From positions 10,930,001 through 10,994,000 of the forward strand of contig NC_133545.1 of the NCBI RefSeq assembly GCF_048773025.1: a stretch of DNA of 64,000 nt, given 5' to 3'. Every line of letters begins with the position of its first letter. The first letter of the stretch is position 1. Origin of the DNA: Camelus bactrianus (lineage: Eukaryota; Chordata; Mammalia; Artiodactyla; Camelidae). The notes under the pieces are model-generated. The model made no database searches. It was not told the DNA's origin and saw only the letters and a program-made list of their open reading frames with translations. Positions 60,841 to 64,000 of the stretch are shown here, piece after piece. Position numbers and translations under genes: made by a program.

Positions 60841-61710
60841 GTAATGGCCTATAATGGAAAACAATATGAAAAGTAATATATATCTACAAATGAATTACTG
60901 TGCAGTGCACCAGAAATTAACACTTTTTTTTTTTAGAAGAGATAGAAATGGTTGAGAAGCAATAATGAAAAACAAAAGGGACATCAGTACCAATGAGGAT
61001 CATTTACAGAAACCGGTTAACACTGCTAGTTAATGCCTGCAAGAGACGTTCAATTCCCTATCACTCTACTTCCATGGGGAAGTCCGGACCTGGGGACGGT
61101 AAGTCTAGGTTATGACAAGCATGTTGGTGGTTATACGACAGTACTTATGTGATCCTGAATTTCCCGTGAGGCTTCAAACACAGGCCTCTTTAGAAGCCAA
61201 TGCCACTGAAGTCTCGCTGACTGTATTAATATGTGGGCTGTAATGGAGCATATGCAACGTAAAATGATGGGCTTTGAAAACTCCCGCAACCCAGAATTAA
61301 TTATACGTGAAACTCCAGAGAAGACTTTGTGGTCGTGGATCCCACAAGGACGTGACCAGAGAAGGCAATGCGTGCACTTGAAGTGGAAGAACGCAGTACC
61401 CTGGGAGGCACCGTTGTGCACTCTGTGTTTTCCATGACCCGGGCAGCCTGGCGTGGACTCCGAGGTTTCTAGGATGGCTGACACAAGTAAGCAGACAGAA
61501 GCCACCAATGACGACTACAATGAAGAGGCAGACCCCTCAGTTAGATAAGGAATAGAAAGAATTCAAGTATTTCTGAAGAGAAGAGGTCAAAACATCCAAA
61601 AAAAGAGTACCTGTGTCCAGCACGTTTGATATTCTGTTCTTTTAGTTCTTTGCATGTGTATTGTGAGGATGATGAAGTGCAATGTTTCATGTATGTTGAA
61701 ATTATTAGTA

Positions 61711-61985
61711 TTAAAAATGCACCTCTGGGAATGTAAAATGATACAGCCACTCCGGAAAATAATTTGGCAGTGTCTCTACAAAGTAAGGATGCACTTACCA
61801 TATAACCCAGCAATCTCACTCCTGGGCACAAACTGATCCCAGAGAAACAGGAACTTATGTCCATACAGAATCCTGTACACGGATGTTTAAATATAGTCAA
61901 AACCTAGAAATAACTAAAATATCCTACAAAGGGGAATGGCTAAACAAACCACGGTACATCCACGCCGTGGACTGTCACCCTCTGA
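61711..61985 (+). repeat. L1 ORF2/3' UTR fragment
   Basis: ATGATACAGCCACTCCGGAA, then CATATAACCCAGCAATCTCA, in sense orientation. It is non-coding here and ends about 200 bp before the TRBV12 RSS. Confidence 0.72.
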
Positions 61986-62188
61986 GAAATGTGTAAGAAG
62001 TGCCAGGAACCAGCCCCCTCCTGCCTTCCTACCAAAAGCTTCCTGACATGATGGCTTGTTACATTCTGTTCTTGCCTTCCCTGGGGTAGAACACCAAACC
62101 CACGTCCTTGTGCTGATGGCTGTTGGCGGGGCGGTGCTGGGAAGACTGCTGAGGACGGCTGGGGGCTGGAGCCGGAAGGGGAAGCAGA

Positions 62189-62227
62189 GGTTTTCTGCAC
62201 GGGGAGGGGTGACTCTGCAGCGCTGTG
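62189..62227 (-). other. 23-RSS of TRBV12
   Basis: Heptamer CACAGCG (62221-62227), 23-bp spacer, nonamer CAGAAAACC (62189-62197). Confidence 0.88.
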
Positions 62228-62674
62228 CCCATGCTGCTGGCACAGAGGTACGTGGCCGAGTCCCTGGGTTCTGCCGGCTGGATATTCAGGGTGGAGAAAG
62301 ATTTGTTAGTCATCGTAGCTAAGAATCGGTCCTTGGGCATCCCTGTGTCATCCACAGGATCTTGGTTGTTGAAGTAAATCAGCAACGCTAGTCCCTGCTC
62401 CGAAGTCTGTCTGTACCAAAAAAGAGCAGCGTGGCCTGATGCTGGCTCACATCCCAGGGTTACTGCTTGTCCCATTCCTGCTACTTGGTGCCTGGGTGTC
62501 TGGGTGACTCCAGCATCTGTGGGCTCTGCGGAGGGGGACAGAGTTTGGGGACAGAGTCAGAAACATAACTGGAATCATAACTGGAAATATCCAAAAATGC
62601 AGATTCTTTGTTTCTGGGGACTTACCTACTCCCAGGAGACAGAGGGCCACACAGCAGAGGAGCCTGGCGGCCAT
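62228..62674 (-). CDS. TRBV12: T-cell receptor beta variable gene, TRBV12 subgroup, intact
   Basis: TCR beta V segment. The leader exon is 62626-62674 ([16 protein letters not shown], donor GTAAGT). The V exon is 62228-62525 after an AG acceptor at 62526-62527, joined as [20 protein letters not shown]. Anchors: Cys in VTLGC, Trp in [13 protein letters not shown], Cys in [48 protein letters not shown] and QPAEPRDSA match human TRBV12, with the leader nearest TRBV12-5. It lies directly 5' of TRBV14, as in human. Which member of the human TRBV12 set is the orthologue cannot be decided here. Confidence 0.91.
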
Positions 62675-62899
62675 GGCCGGTGGGTTGGGAGGCGGCTTCG
62701 CCCAGATGCCGCCCTTGGGAGCAGGAGCACAAGGGCGGGGCTTCTAGGCCCTCCCCCTCTTCTCCACAAGGCGGAGGGGGCCTGGCAGGGACACAGTTCT
62801 CTGTCACTACTGGGAGGACCTCCTTCCAACGGTGACCATTCATCGTCCACGGAAGATGGACTGGAAGGGGCCGTGACTCTGCTGGGACGTGGCCGCCTC

Positions 62900-63660
62900 A
62901 TTCAGAGACTCCAAGCTCTTCCACCAGTTGTCACCTCTTGCAGCCCCAGGGCTCCGACCCTCTGCCTTCTCTGATGTGTCACATATCAAGGGTCTGCTGG
63001 ATGTTTCCGCTTGAACGTGCCATCAGCATGGCAAAGTTTGGACATCAGTAAATTGCTTTTTAAATCTCAAGACCACCAGCATTCCTCTCCCTGGCCTTCC
63101 CCATCACTTGGACACAGGAAACCAAAATAACTCCTCGCAGGGTTAGGGCTTTCCCCGACTCCTCCTGGAAGCATTTACTTGGTCACCGTGCTCATCTCTT
63201 AGGGGCCTAAATGGAGGTCCTGGGCAGGGACAGGACTGAGAAGTTTTACTCCCAGTGAAGGCTGGAGACCAATGCCCCTGTGCTGCGTGACCCCCCAGCA
63301 CCGAGCCCCTGGTACTTCCACATCCCTGCTCTCTCTGCCACGGAGGGGGTCCTATCCTACCTCCACGGTGAAGCTCAAAATTGCCTCAAAACTTCAGGCG
63401 CTGGTGTGAACTGTGCAGCGATAAATGAGGACTTCAGCTTTCCTTGAGGAGCCACAGTAAAGCACTCTCAGTTCATTCTAATCTTCTTCAACGCCTAGCA
63501 AACTCCAACAGGTTCTTTGGTGATTAACACCTGACTCTTCCTAGACTAAATACCCACAAATTAACTCTTTCTGGTGGTGGGGGGCGATGAAAATCTGGAA
63601 AATGGCCCTGTTCTCGGAGTACAGATGATAGTAAGATTTCCGTCCACAGAGAAAATGAAA
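62900..63660. other. Gap 5' of TRBV12, no gene seen
   Basis: No recognisable element apart from the V-like relic that begins at about 63675. Confidence 0.5.
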
Positions 63661-63674
63661 CACATTATCCCCAT

Positions 63675-63780
63675 GCCTTTTCTGTTGGCACAGAGATACA
63701 TTCTTGCATCTCCCCAAGCCGGGAGCCTGTCAAGGTGACAGAGAGAAACATATGGCTTGCTACTTGGAAGTTATGATAGT
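63675..63780 (-). pseudogene. Degenerate V-gene 3' end, subgroup unknown
   Basis: On the minus strand, GATGCAAGAATGTATCTCTG followed by TGCC reads DARMYLCA, then NRKG, the form of a V-exon end (D.A.YLCA). Upstream, in a frame one base off, NFQVASHMFLSVTLTGSRLG could be a decayed FR3; NFQ and LGD recall TRBV15. No clean RSS follows, and no FR1, Trp or leader was found before the window end. It lies on the 5' side of TRBV12, where human has TRBV10 and TRBV11 members. The evidence is one short motif plus context. Confidence 0.38.
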
Positions 63781-64000
63781 GAAACTTTCTTACTGTTAGA
63801 GGCTCAACGGTGCTCACTCCCTGGTCCAGTGTTTGTTTAGGGAGAGCATCCTGCAAGCTGTGGGAAAGAGGGCAGAGCTGGATACAGGGTTTAGGAAGGA
63901 CAGTAATGACAGAGACACAGAGAAAGCACTATGAACCAGGGCACAGCATGCCAGGATGTGGATTTTTCTCACTCATGTCCAGGATTTGGTTCCTCTAGGA

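Noticed and set aside
61131-61508. 125-codon minus-strand open frame between TRBV14 and TRBV12
   Set aside because: No V-domain anchors and no RSS; flanked by L1 pieces.

Overview
This window is vertebrate germline DNA from the V-gene part of a T-cell receptor beta (TRB) locus. All recognised V genes lie on the minus strand, so the 5' (V-most) side is at high coordinates and the D-J-C side lies beyond position 1. The host is probably a camelid (camel, llama or alpaca). The evidence is tRNA-derived SINEs of the camelid type (29435-29560, 33482-33614, 58148-58250) and cetartiodactyl-type L1 3' ends. No D, J or C segment is present, nor any gene outside the TRB family.

Read in transcriptional order (high to low coordinates), the genes follow the human order: TRBV12 (62.2-62.7 kb), TRBV14 (58.9-59.3), TRBV15 (56.8-57.2), TRBV16 (52.2-52.7), a leader-exon relic resembling TRBV17 (49.8), TRBV19 (38.4-38.8), TRBV20 (35.3-36.0), two tandem TRBV21 copies (27.7-28.2 and 21.5-21.9), TRBV22 (16.8-17.3), TRBV23 (13.3-13.7), TRBV24 (6.9-7.4) and TRBV25 (1.9-2.4). 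Each of the twelve recognised genes has a short leader exon with a GT donor, a V exon with an AG acceptor, and a 3' recombination signal (heptamer, 23-bp spacer, nonamer). Nine have open leader and V frames: 12, 14, 15, 16, 20, 21 (27.7 kb copy), 22, 24 and 25. Three carry an in-frame stop: TRBV19 in the leader, TRBV21 (21.5 kb copy) in FR3, and TRBV23 in FR1. Two more V fragments are visible: a TRBV20/29-like relic at 54.6-54.7 kb and a degenerate V 3' end at 63.7 kb.

The intergenic DNA is mostly old repeats. L1 fragments dominate, mainly antisense to the window. A broken class I (gamma-like) endogenous retrovirus with both LTRs fills about 39.26-47.42 kb, between TRBV19 and the TRBV17-like relic. 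Three related LTR-like sequences lie at 24.5, 30.8 and 47.7 kb. A MIR lies at 17.9 kb. TRBV21 sits in a tandem duplication with unit starts near 20.2 and 26.5 kb. In it a segment of about 1.15 kb around the gene is far more similar between copies than the flanks, as expected from gene conversion.

I found no unknown biological system. The most interesting points are the TRBV21 conversion tract, an apparently usable TRBV22, the leader-only lesion of TRBV19, the TRBV20/29-like relic outside its expected place, and a TRBV15 leader intron that is open in frame. All subgroup names come from reading the translations against remembered human sequences; no search was run.
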